Made by a program: the position numbers and the translations under genes
Assembly (NCBI RefSeq): GCF_000963925.1
Contig: NZ_BAMV01000006.1
Span: 23,932-87,931, forward strand
Direction: 5' to 3'
Source: Acetobacter cibinongensis
Lineage (GTDB): Bacteria > Pseudomonadota > Alphaproteobacteria > Acetobacterales > Acetobacteraceae
DNA: 64,000 nucleotides
Notes under the pieces: generated by a model
The model's database searches: none
What the model was told of the DNA's origin: nothing
The model's input: only the letters and a program-made list of their open reading frames with translations
Shown: positions 1 to 6,177 of the stretch, piece after piece
Layout: each line of letters opens with the position of its first letter
Numbering within the stretch: the first letter of the stretch is position 1

Positions 1-1
1 T

Positions 2-184
2 GCCAGCGTGGGGGACGGAGGACCAGCAGTGACTCTTCCCATTTATGCTGACCTGTTCCGCACCCTCTTTATTATGGCTGTGGGCTGTACGCTGGTGTTT
101 GTCGTGTGTTTGCCTTTCACACGGCGTTGGGACGCACAGCACCGTGCGGCGCAGGCTGCTGCAAAGCTTGATTTGGCAGCCTGA
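2..184 (+). CDS. C-terminal end of a membrane transporter (partial)
   Basis: The reading frame is open from the window edge and stops at TGA 182-184, giving the last 60 residues of a protein that begins outside the window. The visible part has one strongly hydrophobic segment (around FIMAVGCTLVFVVCLPF), then a short basic cytoplasmic tail rich in Arg, Gln and Ala. That is how the last membrane span of an MFS-type permease usually looks, but no family motif is inside the window, so the assignment is only a guess. A strong terminator follows 33 nt downstream, so this is the last gene of its transcript. Confidence 0.5.
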   Translation, partial: ASVGDGGPAVTLPIYADLFRTLFIMAVGCTLVFVVCLPFTRRWDAQHRAAQAAAKLDLAA

Positions 185-216
185 TCTATCTGGCGTGTAA
201 AGCCAAGACGTTTAGC

Positions 217-249
217 GGGAGCCGGTCACTGTACTGGCTCCCTTTTTTT
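217..249 (+). terminator. Intrinsic terminator after the transporter
   Basis: GGGAGCCGGT pairs with ACTGGCTCCC (one G-U pair) around a 6-nt loop and is followed directly by seven T. It lies 33 nt after the stop of the partial transporter gene. Confidence 0.85.
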
Positions 250-274
250 ATGTTTTACACGGAATGCAGGCGGT

Positions 275-350
275 TGGTGGAGCTGAGGGGAATCGAACCC
301 CTGACCTCCTCATTGCGAACGAGGCGCTCTCCCAACTGAGCTACAGCCCC
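275..350 (-). tRNA. tRNA-Ala (anticodon CGC)
   Basis: The minus strand folds into a full 76-nt cloverleaf including an encoded CCA. The anticodon loop is TTCGCAA, giving CGC, which reads the alanine codon GCG. The acceptor stem has the G3-U70 pair that identifies alanine tRNAs, and the T-arm has the usual GGTTCGATTCC core. A promoter-like TTGACA element lies just upstream. Confidence 0.95.
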
Positions 351-366
351 GCCTGTTGTCCTTTGG

Positions 367-396
367 AGGGTAGAAGGCGGGTTAAAGCGCTGTCAA
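367..396 (-). promoter_or_regulatory. Predicted promoter of tRNA-Ala
   Basis: On the minus strand a perfect -35 TTGACA (391-396) is followed after 18 bp by TACCCT (367-372), a weak -10. The -10 ends 17 nt before the tRNA 5' end. Position and the perfect -35 support it; the -10 is poor. Confidence 0.5.
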
Positions 397-466
397 GTTT
401 CTGTTGCAGCCGTGGCAAACAGGCTTAAAGTGCAGCCCTACTGGTCTCTCATAAAGGAACGAATGC

Positions 467-766
467 TTGCTCATAGGCCTTTTTATGGTGTTGATGCGCC
501 TTCTGGACGTGTATTGTTGGGTGCTGTTGCTCTCATGCATTTTTATTAATCTGTGCATGTTTGGTATCTTGGACAGCCGCAACCAGATTGTGTGGAAAGT
601 GGGTGTATTTTTCAGTCGTGTGACCGAGCCTGTGCTTGGGCCGGTGCGGCGTATGCTGCCTAATTTGGGTGGGGTTGATTTCAGCCCGATGGTTGTGCTG
701 CTGGGTATTCAGTATGTGCTGCAACCTCTGCTGCTGGAAGTGTTCCGTACGCTCCTGTTACGGTAA
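467..766 (+). CDS. YggT family membrane protein
   Basis: A 99-residue protein with two hydrophobic stretches (about residues 10-32 and 74-98) joined by a short loop containing SRVTEPVLGPVRRMLPNLGGVDFSP in two parts: the P-[VL]-L-x-P-[IV]-R-x-x-[LM]-P segment and the G-x-[VI]-D-[FL]-S-P segment. This is the signature of the YggT family (PF02325), small inner-membrane proteins linked in some bacteria to osmotic stress or envelope and division functions; the precise role is unknown. The likely start is TTG at 467, because AAGGA lies 8 nt upstream; the first in-frame ATG is at 485. It runs in the same direction as the 43-residue gene downstream. Confidence 0.85.
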   Translation: MLIGLFMVLMRLLDVYCWVLLLSCIFINLCMFGILDSRNQIVWKVGVFFSRVTEPVLGPVRRMLPNLGGVDFSPMVVLLGIQYVLQPLLLEVFRTLLLR

Positions 767-870
767 CGGCAGAGCGGAGACACTCGCATTATTGTGAGCT
801 GGCTTGGCCTGTTTCCTTATCCTGTCTGCTGCGTTCTTCTTGTGCTCACCACGCAAGAAGGAACCGTACA

Positions 871-1002
871 ATGACGGCTCACAACGCATCACAGACCAAA
901 ACCGACAAAGAAAAACAGAAAGAGCTGGACGAAGCTTTGAAAGAAAGCTTCCCCGCCAGCGATCCTCCGTCCACGCAAGACCCGGATAAGCCCAAAGACT
1001 AA
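871..1002 (+). CDS. Small conserved acidic/basic protein of 43 residues
   Basis: The ATG at 871 is preceded by AAGAAGGAA at a good distance and opens a 43-residue, highly hydrophilic protein. Its C-terminal half reads LDEALKESFPASDPPS, a motif I recognise from many short uncharacterised proteins of Alphaproteobacteria. The protein is rich in Lys, Glu, Asp, Thr and Gln with no hydrophobic core, so it may be disordered or act by binding. A longer frame overlapping it (804-989) has no such motif and is rejected. No function is known to me. It lies 104 nt after yggT. Confidence 0.7.
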   Translation: MTAHNASQTKTDKEKQKELDEALKESFPASDPPSTQDPDKPKD

Positions 1003-1040
1003 TCTAAACTGATGTCACCAGGGCTGAGTGTGAGAAGGGG

Positions 1041-1472
1041 TCATGAGGCGTGTGACAACGCAGTATGACCCCAAACTTTTTCCGCCGCTGCTAAAATATG
1101 GGCGTAAGTGAAAGGCTGCCTGCCGTTTTCCAGATGGATGATGGCAAGGGCTAATCTGGCGGCCTGTGCAGGTGTGCCCTGTAAAACCGTGTTTGGGTCT
1201 ACAGCCATTTGTTGTGCAACATAAGCACTGTAGGCTGATGTAAAGTTTTCAGTGGGTGGTGCCCATTTGCAAATAATGGCGGCAACAGTGTTTATATTAC
1301 GCTGGAAATATAGTCGAAGCTGCTGACACAGGGCTTCCACCCCATCATCCATTGTTTTGAAATATGCAAAACGAGGGTGCGCTACACCATTTTCTAAGAC
1401 GGCACCTGCCTGATGGGCAAAATTCAGATTACCGGGATTGTTGTTCCGTAACCCTCTGGGTTCGACTGTCAC
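1041..1472 (-). CDS. Phage P5-like / muramidase-type protein
   Basis: A 143-residue protein starting at GTG 1472, the only possible start because an in-frame stop lies 15 nt upstream. It opens with RGLRNNNPGNL, the hallmark of proteins usually labelled 'structural protein P5' or lysozyme-like in phages and prophages. A conserved F-x-x-x-x-D-G-x-x-A block (YFKTMDDGVEALCQQL) follows, then W-A-P-P-T-E-N-x-T and a C-terminal helical part. In this family the fold resembles lytic transglycosylase or muramidase domains that act on peptidoglycan. There is no signal peptide. The gene stands alone 190 nt downstream of tRNA-Phe, a common phage integration position, so it may be a prophage remnant or a domesticated gene. 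Confidence 0.7.
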   Translation of the reverse strand: MTVEPRGLRNNNPGNLNFAHQAGAVLENGVAHPRFAYFKTMDDGVEALCQQLRLYFQRNINTVAAIICKWAPPTENFTSAYSAYVAQQMAVDPNTVLQGTPAQAARLALAIIHLENGRQPFTYAHILAAAEKVWGHTALSHAS

Positions 1473-1661
1473 ACATTTTGGCTTTCAGATTTTTCGTGGG
1501 AAAAATCATCATAGATGTAACCATGGCGTGGTCATCTGCCGTGTGATGTCAGGTAAATTGCCGGGTTACACTGGATATATAACCAGCAATGAAGCAGGCT
1601 TTCTGACACGCTAACACGTAAAATAAGCATTACTGGTAATTTAAATTTTTAGGGAAATAAA

Positions 1662-1737
1662 TGGTGCCCAAGACCGGGATCGAACCAGTGACACTGCGAT
1701 TTTCAGTCGCATGCTCTACCAACTGAGCTACTTGGGC
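1662..1737 (-). tRNA. tRNA-Phe (anticodon GAA)
   Basis: The minus strand forms a 76-nt cloverleaf with encoded CCA. The acceptor stem GCCCAAG pairs with CTTGGGC, the D-arm has AGCTCAGTTGGTAGAGC, and the anticodon loop CTGAAAA gives GAA. It follows yacG, as in many Alphaproteobacteria. Confidence 0.95.
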
Positions 1738-1762
1738 ACCGTAACCTTGCGGTGTGAGAGCG

Positions 1763-1791
1763 GGTTTATCTCACCCTGCACGAGTGATCAA
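1763..1791 (-). promoter_or_regulatory. Predicted promoter of tRNA-Phe
   Basis: Minus-strand TTGATC (786-791), 17-bp spacer, then TAAACC (763-768), ending 25 nt before the tRNA. The same TAAACC -10 with 17-bp spacing occurs before tRNA-Leu in this window. It sits just past the yacG stop, so tRNA-Phe can be transcribed alone as well as by read-through. Confidence 0.5.
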
Positions 1792-1792
1792 G

Positions 1793-1975
1793 TCACCTTT
1801 CATCATTTCCTTCATTTTTTTGAATATTTTCTTCGTCCACCAACGGACCGGGTATGCGGTATTGCCCGGTAAACCAGCGGCCGAGATCAATGTCGGCGCA
1901 GTGTTGGGAGCAGAAAGGCCGTGTTGCAGCTTGGGCTGGCTTTCCACACACAGGGCAGGGGGCGGTATCAGTCAT
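1793..1975 (-). CDS. yacG: DNA gyrase inhibitor YacG (zinc-binding)
   Basis: A 60-residue protein with four cysteines in the YacG pattern: C-x2-C at residues 7-10 (CPVCGK) and C-x3-C (FCSQHC), followed by [17 protein letters not shown]. This matches YacG, a small zinc-finger protein reported in E. coli to bind GyrB and inhibit DNA gyrase. The acidic C-terminal tail ([13 protein letters not shown]) is also typical. Its ATG lies inside the end of the upstream RNase gene (8-nt overlap), so translation is probably coupled. The order infA-maf-RNase-yacG-tRNA-Phe is common in Alphaproteobacteria. Confidence 0.93.
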   Translation of the reverse strand: MTDTAPCPVCGKPAQAATRPFCSQHCADIDLGRWFTGQYRIPGPLVDEENIQKNEGNDER

Positions 1976-3065
1976 GATGTTCAGCTATCCAGGCTAGGTC
2001 TGGTAAGGAGGGATCAAGCTTTAACGTAAAAGCTTTGCCCCGCATTGTCTTGCAGTCAGTCACGGCTTGTGGGTCTGCATCAAGCGCTGTCGCCAGCCGG
2101 AGGCCTACTCTTAGCAGTGTGGCAGTCGGCTGGGTCTGGACCAACGCGCGTAATGCGGCAAGGGCGACACCATGCGGGCTGGTCAGAAGCTCCGTGAGGG
2201 ACGGGTGAACCCGTGCCCGGACAATTTCTATAAGGCCCAGCCCCGTAATGCCAAGGCAGCGTGGTTTTAACGGATCTGCTTTCAGCATGGCTGTCACAGG
2301 CTCAAGCAACGCCTGCCGTTTGCGTGTAGACAGGCCTGCCGGGTCTATAAGAATGGCCCCAGAGATATTGCGGAGGTGAATTTGCTGGAGCAAAGCTGGA
2401 AGAGCATCCCGGTTTGCGGCAAATTGCGCTGTTTGTTTGCTCCAGCCGCCAGAGGTTGGAGGCGCATCCATATCAATGGCTGTGAGGGCAGGGGTGGGCG
2501 TAATGCTGGCCTGCATCCCACCGGGGAGATCAATCAGCGGCTCTTCCAGCATGGCGCATGCGGCGGCAATGGTCTCGGGCCAAGGGCGGAACCCTTTACT
2601 GCGGCGCTCGCGGAGGGCGTGCGGCAGAAGGGCTGCGGCTTCAGGCCCATCAACGGTAATGCCAGCTTCTGGCCAGCGGGCAGCCAAGCGCTCCAGCGCG
2701 GTTGGGCCACGCGTCAGCAGGCAGCATGTCTGCGGTGCAGGTATATGGTTTGGTAGATCAACCTTGCGCAGCCGTAGCCCCTTGCCGCCCTGTGCGGCCC
2801 TGGCAACTTGTACAGCCAGCGTCTGACCTTCAGTAAGAGGCGATTTGTCTTGGGAAAGGGGCAGAAAACCTTGCTTGGGCGCGCCAAGCTCAACAAAAGC
2901 GCCGCCCATGGCTGGCAGAAGAGTTGCAATACGGCCCCAGTAAATATCCCCGACACCATCTGGCGCGCCAGGCCGCCAGAGAGCGTAATCAAGCAGCGTA
3001 TCATCTTGCGTGGCCGCAATACGCACTTCGCCGGGGGAAAAGGCGAGGCGTAAAAAAACGCTCAC
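1968..3065 (-). CDS. Short RNase E/G family protein
   Basis: A 365-residue protein beginning at GTG 3065, whose first bases overlap the maf stop (GTGA). The N-terminal part has an S1-like RNA-binding region ([32 protein letters not shown]). The C-terminal half resembles the RNase E/G catalytic core: the first metal-site block reads AIDMDA and the second ILIDPAGL, corresponding to AIDVNSG and VIDFIDM in RNase E. The asparagine of the first block is replaced by aspartate. The CPxCxGxG zinc-link cysteines and the long C-terminal scaffold of RNase E are absent. It is thus a compact paralogue of the full RNase E encoded at 6178-9090. It probably acts in RNA processing, but activity is not certain. 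Confidence 0.82.
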   Translation of the reverse strand: MSVFLRLAFSPGEVRIAATQDDTLLDYALWRPGAPDGVGDIYWGRIATLLPAMGGAFVELGAPKQGFLPLSQDKSPLTEGQTLAVQVARAAQGGKGLRLRKVDLPNHIPAPQTCCLLTRGPTALERLAARWPEAGITVDGPEAAALLPHALRERRSKGFRPWPETIAAACAMLEEPLIDLPGGMQASITPTPALTAIDMDAPPTSGGWSKQTAQFAANRDALPALLQQIHLRNISGAILIDPAGLSTRKRQALLEPVTAMLKADPLKPRCLGITGLGLIEIVRARVHPSLTELLTSPHGVALAALRALVQTQPTATLLRVGLRLATALDADPQAVTDCKTMRGKAFTLKLDPSLPDLAWIAEHHD

Positions 3066-3694
3066 AGCAACCAGCGGCCCGGTTGCCCCCGCAAAAGCTG
3101 GGCAGTTTCAAACAAGGGTAGACCGATCACGGCGGATGCACTGCCGGACAATGCGCGGATAAACCCCGCAGCATGGCCCTGTAAGGCATAGCCTCCGGCT
3201 TTACCCTGCCAGTCGCCTTTATCCAGCAGGTCTTCAATCTGTCGATCAGTCATGCGGGCAAAGGTGACGGCTGTTTCAACGACCCGCTCGGCGGTCTGGC
3301 CTTCAGGCCAACTGCTGCTAGGGCGGCATTGAAGGGCGGTCAGAACAGTATGACGGCGGCCTGAAAGCAGGCGCAGGCAAGTCCGTGCTGTGTCACGGTC
3401 TTCCGCCTTTGGCAGAATACGGCGGCCAAGAGCCACCACTGTATCGGCTGCCAGAACCAGGGCGGGCGTTTCTATCTGCCGGACGACGACCGCTGCTTTT
3501 TCTACGGCCATACGGCGTACATACAGCCTTGGCGCTTCGTCGCGCGCAGGCGTTTCGTCTATATCAGCAGGAAAAACGCGGTCAGGCGTCAACCCCAACT
3601 GGGCCAGAAGGTCCAGCCTGCGGGGAGACGCTGAAGCCAGCACAAAAGCGGGGCGTGATGCGCTTTCCGTGCCAGACGGCCCGGATGCGGTCAT
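3062..3694 (-). CDS. maf: Maf-type nucleoside triphosphate pyrophosphatase
   Basis: A 210-residue Maf/YceF family protein. The N-terminal signature is LASASPRRLDLLAQLGL, and the conserved acidic motif is LAADTVVALGRRILPKAED, both parts of the nucleotide-binding cleft. The C-terminal GKAGGYALQGHAAGFI followed by GSASAVIGLPLFET is also typical. Maf proteins hydrolyse non-canonical or modified nucleoside triphosphates to monophosphates and are linked to control of septum formation. It starts 5 nt after infA and overlaps the next gene by 4 nt, so infA-maf-RNase-yacG form one transcript. The substrate (dTTP/UTP-like or m7GTP-like) cannot be settled by eye. Confidence 0.92.
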   Translation of the reverse strand: MTASGPSGTESASRPAFVLASASPRRLDLLAQLGLTPDRVFPADIDETPARDEAPRLYVRRMAVEKAAVVVRQIETPALVLAADTVVALGRRILPKAEDRDTARTCLRLLSGRRHTVLTALQCRPSSSWPEGQTAERVVETAVTFARMTDRQIEDLLDKGDWQGKAGGYALQGHAAGFIRALSGSASAVIGLPLFETAQLLRGQPGRWLL

Positions 3695-3699
3695 GGCCC

Positions 3700-3918
3700 T
3701 TACTTGAAGCGGAATGTGATACGACCCTTGGACAGGTCATAAGGTGTCATTTCAACATTCACCCGGTCACCAGCCAGAACGCGAATGCGGTTTTTACGCA
3801 TTTTGCCGCTGGTATGGGCCAGAATCATGTGCTCGTTATCGAGTTTCACACGGAACATTGCGTTGGGCAGCAGTTCGGTGACTGTGCCGCTAAATTCAAT
3901 CATGTCTTCTTTAGACAT
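3700..3918 (-). CDS. infA: Translation initiation factor IF-1
   Basis: A 72-residue protein, the standard IF-1 length, made of one OB fold: [19 protein letters not shown], then [32 protein letters not shown], ending in [15 protein letters not shown]-1 binds the A site of the 30S subunit during initiation. It lies 72 nt after hisD and directly before maf. The ATG is preceded by GAAGGACGCC, a good ribosome binding site. Every conserved residue I can compare is present. Confidence 0.98.
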   Translation of the reverse strand: MSKEDMIEFSGTVTELLPNAMFRVKLDNEHMILAHTSGKMRKNRIRVLAGDRVNVEMTPYDLSKGRITFRFK

Positions 3919-3990
3919 GGCGTCCTTCGTTCATTTTTAAGCCTACGTTATGGTTGCGATGTGCAGATATGGGTGAGCAGCCCCATTCGG

Positions 3991-5304
3991 TCAAGCGTTT
4001 GGTGTGCTCTTTGCTAAAGCATCCAGCCGGGCGGAGATGCTCAGGGCGTGGGCTTCCAGCCCTTCCGCATGAGCCAGCGCGACCCCTGCGGGTCCAACAC
4101 GGCGGAGGGCATCAGGCCCGCCGGACAGGAATGTGGTGCGTTTCATGAAATCAAAAACGGACAGGCCAGACGCAAAACGCGCTGTACGGGATGTTGGCAG
4201 CACATGGTTAGGGCCTCCTACATAGTCCCCCACGGCTTCCGGGCAATAACGGCCAAGGAACACCGCGCCCGCGTGCCGCACATGGGCAAACAGGCTTTCC
4301 GGGTCATCCACCATCAGTTCCAGATGCTCAGGGGCCAGACGGTTTGCAAGGCTTACGGCTTCTTCCAGCGTCCGGACAACCAGCACCGCCCCGTTCCGTG
4401 CCCAGCTTGCCCCGGCAATGGCGGACCGTTTGAGGGTTTTTAGTTCAGTTTCAACCGCTGCAATAACGGTGTCTGCAAAAGCAGCATCGGGGGTAATAAG
4501 GGTGGCTTGCGCCAGCTCGTCATGTTCCGCCTGAGCCAGCAGATCAAGGGCTATCAGGCGTGGGTCGGTTGCCGAATCGGCAATGACCACCACGTCAGAC
4601 GGGCCAGCAATGCTATCAATCCCGACATGGCCAAAAACCTGCCGCTTGGCTTCTGCAACATAGGCGTTGCCGGGGCCGACAATACGGTCAACCGGGCGAA
4701 TGGTCCGGGTGCCAAAAGCCATAGCTCCTACGGCTTGAGCTCCGCCAACCCGGTAAATTTCCGTAACCCCGGCGCGGTGTGCTGCGGCCAGAACAAGCGG
4801 ATTAATGATTCCGTCAGGTGTGGGCACACACATGGCCAGACGTTCCACACCGGCAACGCGGGCAGGAATAGCGTTCATGAGGACGGAGGACGGATAAGCG
4901 GCTTTCCCGCCCGGCACATACAGGCCAACCGCATCCAACGGAATCCAGCGCATACCCAATGTCATGCCTGCGTCATCCGTATACCGGATGCCTTCAGGCA
5001 TTTGCGCGGCGTGAAAGGATTCAATACGGGTTGCGGCTACGTCCAGCGCATCCAGCAGGTCAGGGCTGACCTGTGCCCGGGCGGCTTCAACTTCGGCTGC
5101 CGTAAAAGCCAGTTTTTCGGCTGTTAGGGGCAGGCGGTCAAATTTCTCGGTCAGAGCGCACAGGGCGTCATCACCGTCCTGCCGGACCTGCGCCAGAATG
5201 GCTGTAACAGGGCCGTGCACTTCCTGTCCCTGTTCCTCACGCGCGGTAAGGAGCGAGGAAAACTCAGCTTCAAAGCCGGGATCACGAATATCAAGCCGTT
5301 TCAT
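3991..5304 (-). CDS. hisD: Histidinol dehydrogenase
   Basis: A 437-residue HisD, which oxidises L-histidinol through the aldehyde to L-histidine with two NAD+, the last two steps of histidine synthesis. Visible motifs are GLYVPGGKAAYPSSVLMNAIPA, the VGGAQAVGAMAFGT block, VDRIVGPGNAYVAEAKRQVFG, the zinc-site region SIAGPSDVVVIADS, and AQAEHDELAQATLIT with the conserved Gln-x-x-His. The late LAPEHLELMVDDP and the GDYVGGPNHVLPTSRTAR block are also present. It begins 14 nt after hisG, so the two are co-transcribed. The remaining his genes are not in the window. Confidence 0.97.
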   Translation of the reverse strand: MKRLDIRDPGFEAEFSSLLTAREEQGQEVHGPVTAILAQVRQDGDDALCALTEKFDRLPLTAEKLAFTAAEVEAARAQVSPDLLDALDVAATRIESFHAAQMPEGIRYTDDAGMTLGMRWIPLDAVGLYVPGGKAAYPSSVLMNAIPARVAGVERLAMCVPTPDGIINPLVLAAAHRAGVTEIYRVGGAQAVGAMAFGTRTIRPVDRIVGPGNAYVAEAKRQVFGHVGIDSIAGPSDVVVIADSATDPRLIALDLLAQAEHDELAQATLITPDAAFADTVIAAVETELKTLKRSAIAGASWARNGAVLVVRTLEEAVSLANRLAPEHLELMVDDPESLFAHVRHAGAVFLGRYCPEAVGDYVGGPNHVLPTSRTARFASGLSVFDFMKRTTFLSGGPDALRRVGPAGVALAHAEGLEAHALSISARLDALAKSTPNA

Positions 5305-5318
5305 GAAAAATGTCCGCC

Positions 5319-6050
5319 TTAGCCGTTACGGTCTTGCATCTGGCCTTCAAGGGCCATCCGAAATTTATTGATGATGGCCGAAATTTCTTCTGGCCGTGTT
5401 TTCAGCGCCGTGCGGTTTACAATCAGGCGGCTGGTGACATGCGCAATGGTCTCAACTTCGCTCAGACCATTCGCACGCAGGGTGGAGCCTGTGTCCACCA
5501 GATCAACAATCAGGCGGGAGAGGCCCAGCATGGGGGCCAGTTCCATGGCACCGTTCAGATGCACAATATTGGCGTTAATGCCGCGCTCTGCAAAATAGCG
5601 GCGTGTAATGGCGGGGTATTTTGTGGCAGCCCGTACTTCTGACCATCTGGCCCATTCGGCCGGGTCGTGCGGCAGGTTGGCTGGCTGCGCCACAGAGATA
5701 CGGCAGCCACCAATACCAAGATCCAGCGGAGCGTAAATTTCCGGGTAGTCAAATTCCATCAGCACATCTGCGCCGCAGATGCCAACCTGAGCGCCGCCGG
5801 TAGCAACAAAGGTTGCAACGTCAAACGAGCGTACCCGAACAACATCCAGGTTAGGGTCCTGAGTGGGGAAACGGAGTTTGCGGCTGTTATCACCCAGGCA
5901 GTCCTCGGACGGAGCACAACCGGCCTTGCTCAGCAGCGGCGTGACGGCTTTGAGGATGCGGCCTTTGGGGAGAGCCAGAACCAGAGGAGCATGATGGTTT
6001 TGCGTGCCAGGCTGGAGTGGGGGCAGTCGGTCAGGCTGGGGCACGGTCAT
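5319..6050 (-). CDS. hisG: ATP phosphoribosyltransferase, short form
   Basis: A 243-residue HisG, catalysing the first committed step of histidine synthesis (ATP + PRPP to phosphoribosyl-ATP). Recognisable parts are LALPKGRILKAVTPLLSKAG near the N-terminus, GADVLMEFDYPEIYAPLDLGIGGCRI, and the PRPP loop IVDLVDTGSTLRANGL. The start chosen is ATG 6050, because GGAG lies 6 nt upstream; a longer in-frame start at 6107 adds 19 unlike residues. It lacks the C-terminal ACT-like regulatory domain of the long form (about 290-300 residues), so it should need a HisZ regulatory subunit, not encoded here. Confidence 0.95.
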   Translation of the reverse strand: MTVPQPDRLPPLQPGTQNHHAPLVLALPKGRILKAVTPLLSKAGCAPSEDCLGDNSRKLRFPTQDPNLDVVRVRSFDVATFVATGGAQVGICGADVLMEFDYPEIYAPLDLGIGGCRISVAQPANLPHDPAEWARWSEVRAATKYPAITRRYFAERGINANIVHLNGAMELAPMLGLSRLIVDLVDTGSTLRANGLSEVETIAHVTSRLIVNRTALKTRPEEISAIINKFRMALEGQMQDRNG

Positions 6051-6136
6051 GAAAACTCCGGTCGAGCGGGTAAATAAGAGTGCGTGACGGCGGCACTCGT
6101 AGCACAAGCCCGGCCGGCTTCAAAGGCAAGGCCGTA

Positions 6137-6163
6137 TTCTGGGCAGGATAAACCTGCCCAGAA
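6137..6163 (-). terminator. Perfect 11-bp hairpin after rne
   Basis: TTCTGGGCAGG and CCTGCCCAGAA form a perfect 11-bp stem with a 5-nt loop, 14 nt after the rne stop and 86 nt before hisG. No T-run follows on the minus strand, so it may be a weak terminator or an RNA-stabilising or processing hairpin between rne and hisG. Confidence 0.55.
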
Positions 6164-6177
6164 CATATGCGCGGGGG

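Noticed and set aside
804..989. 61-codon plus frame overlapping the 43-residue gene
   Set aside because: The other frame has a recognised motif and a good ribosome binding site; this one has neither.
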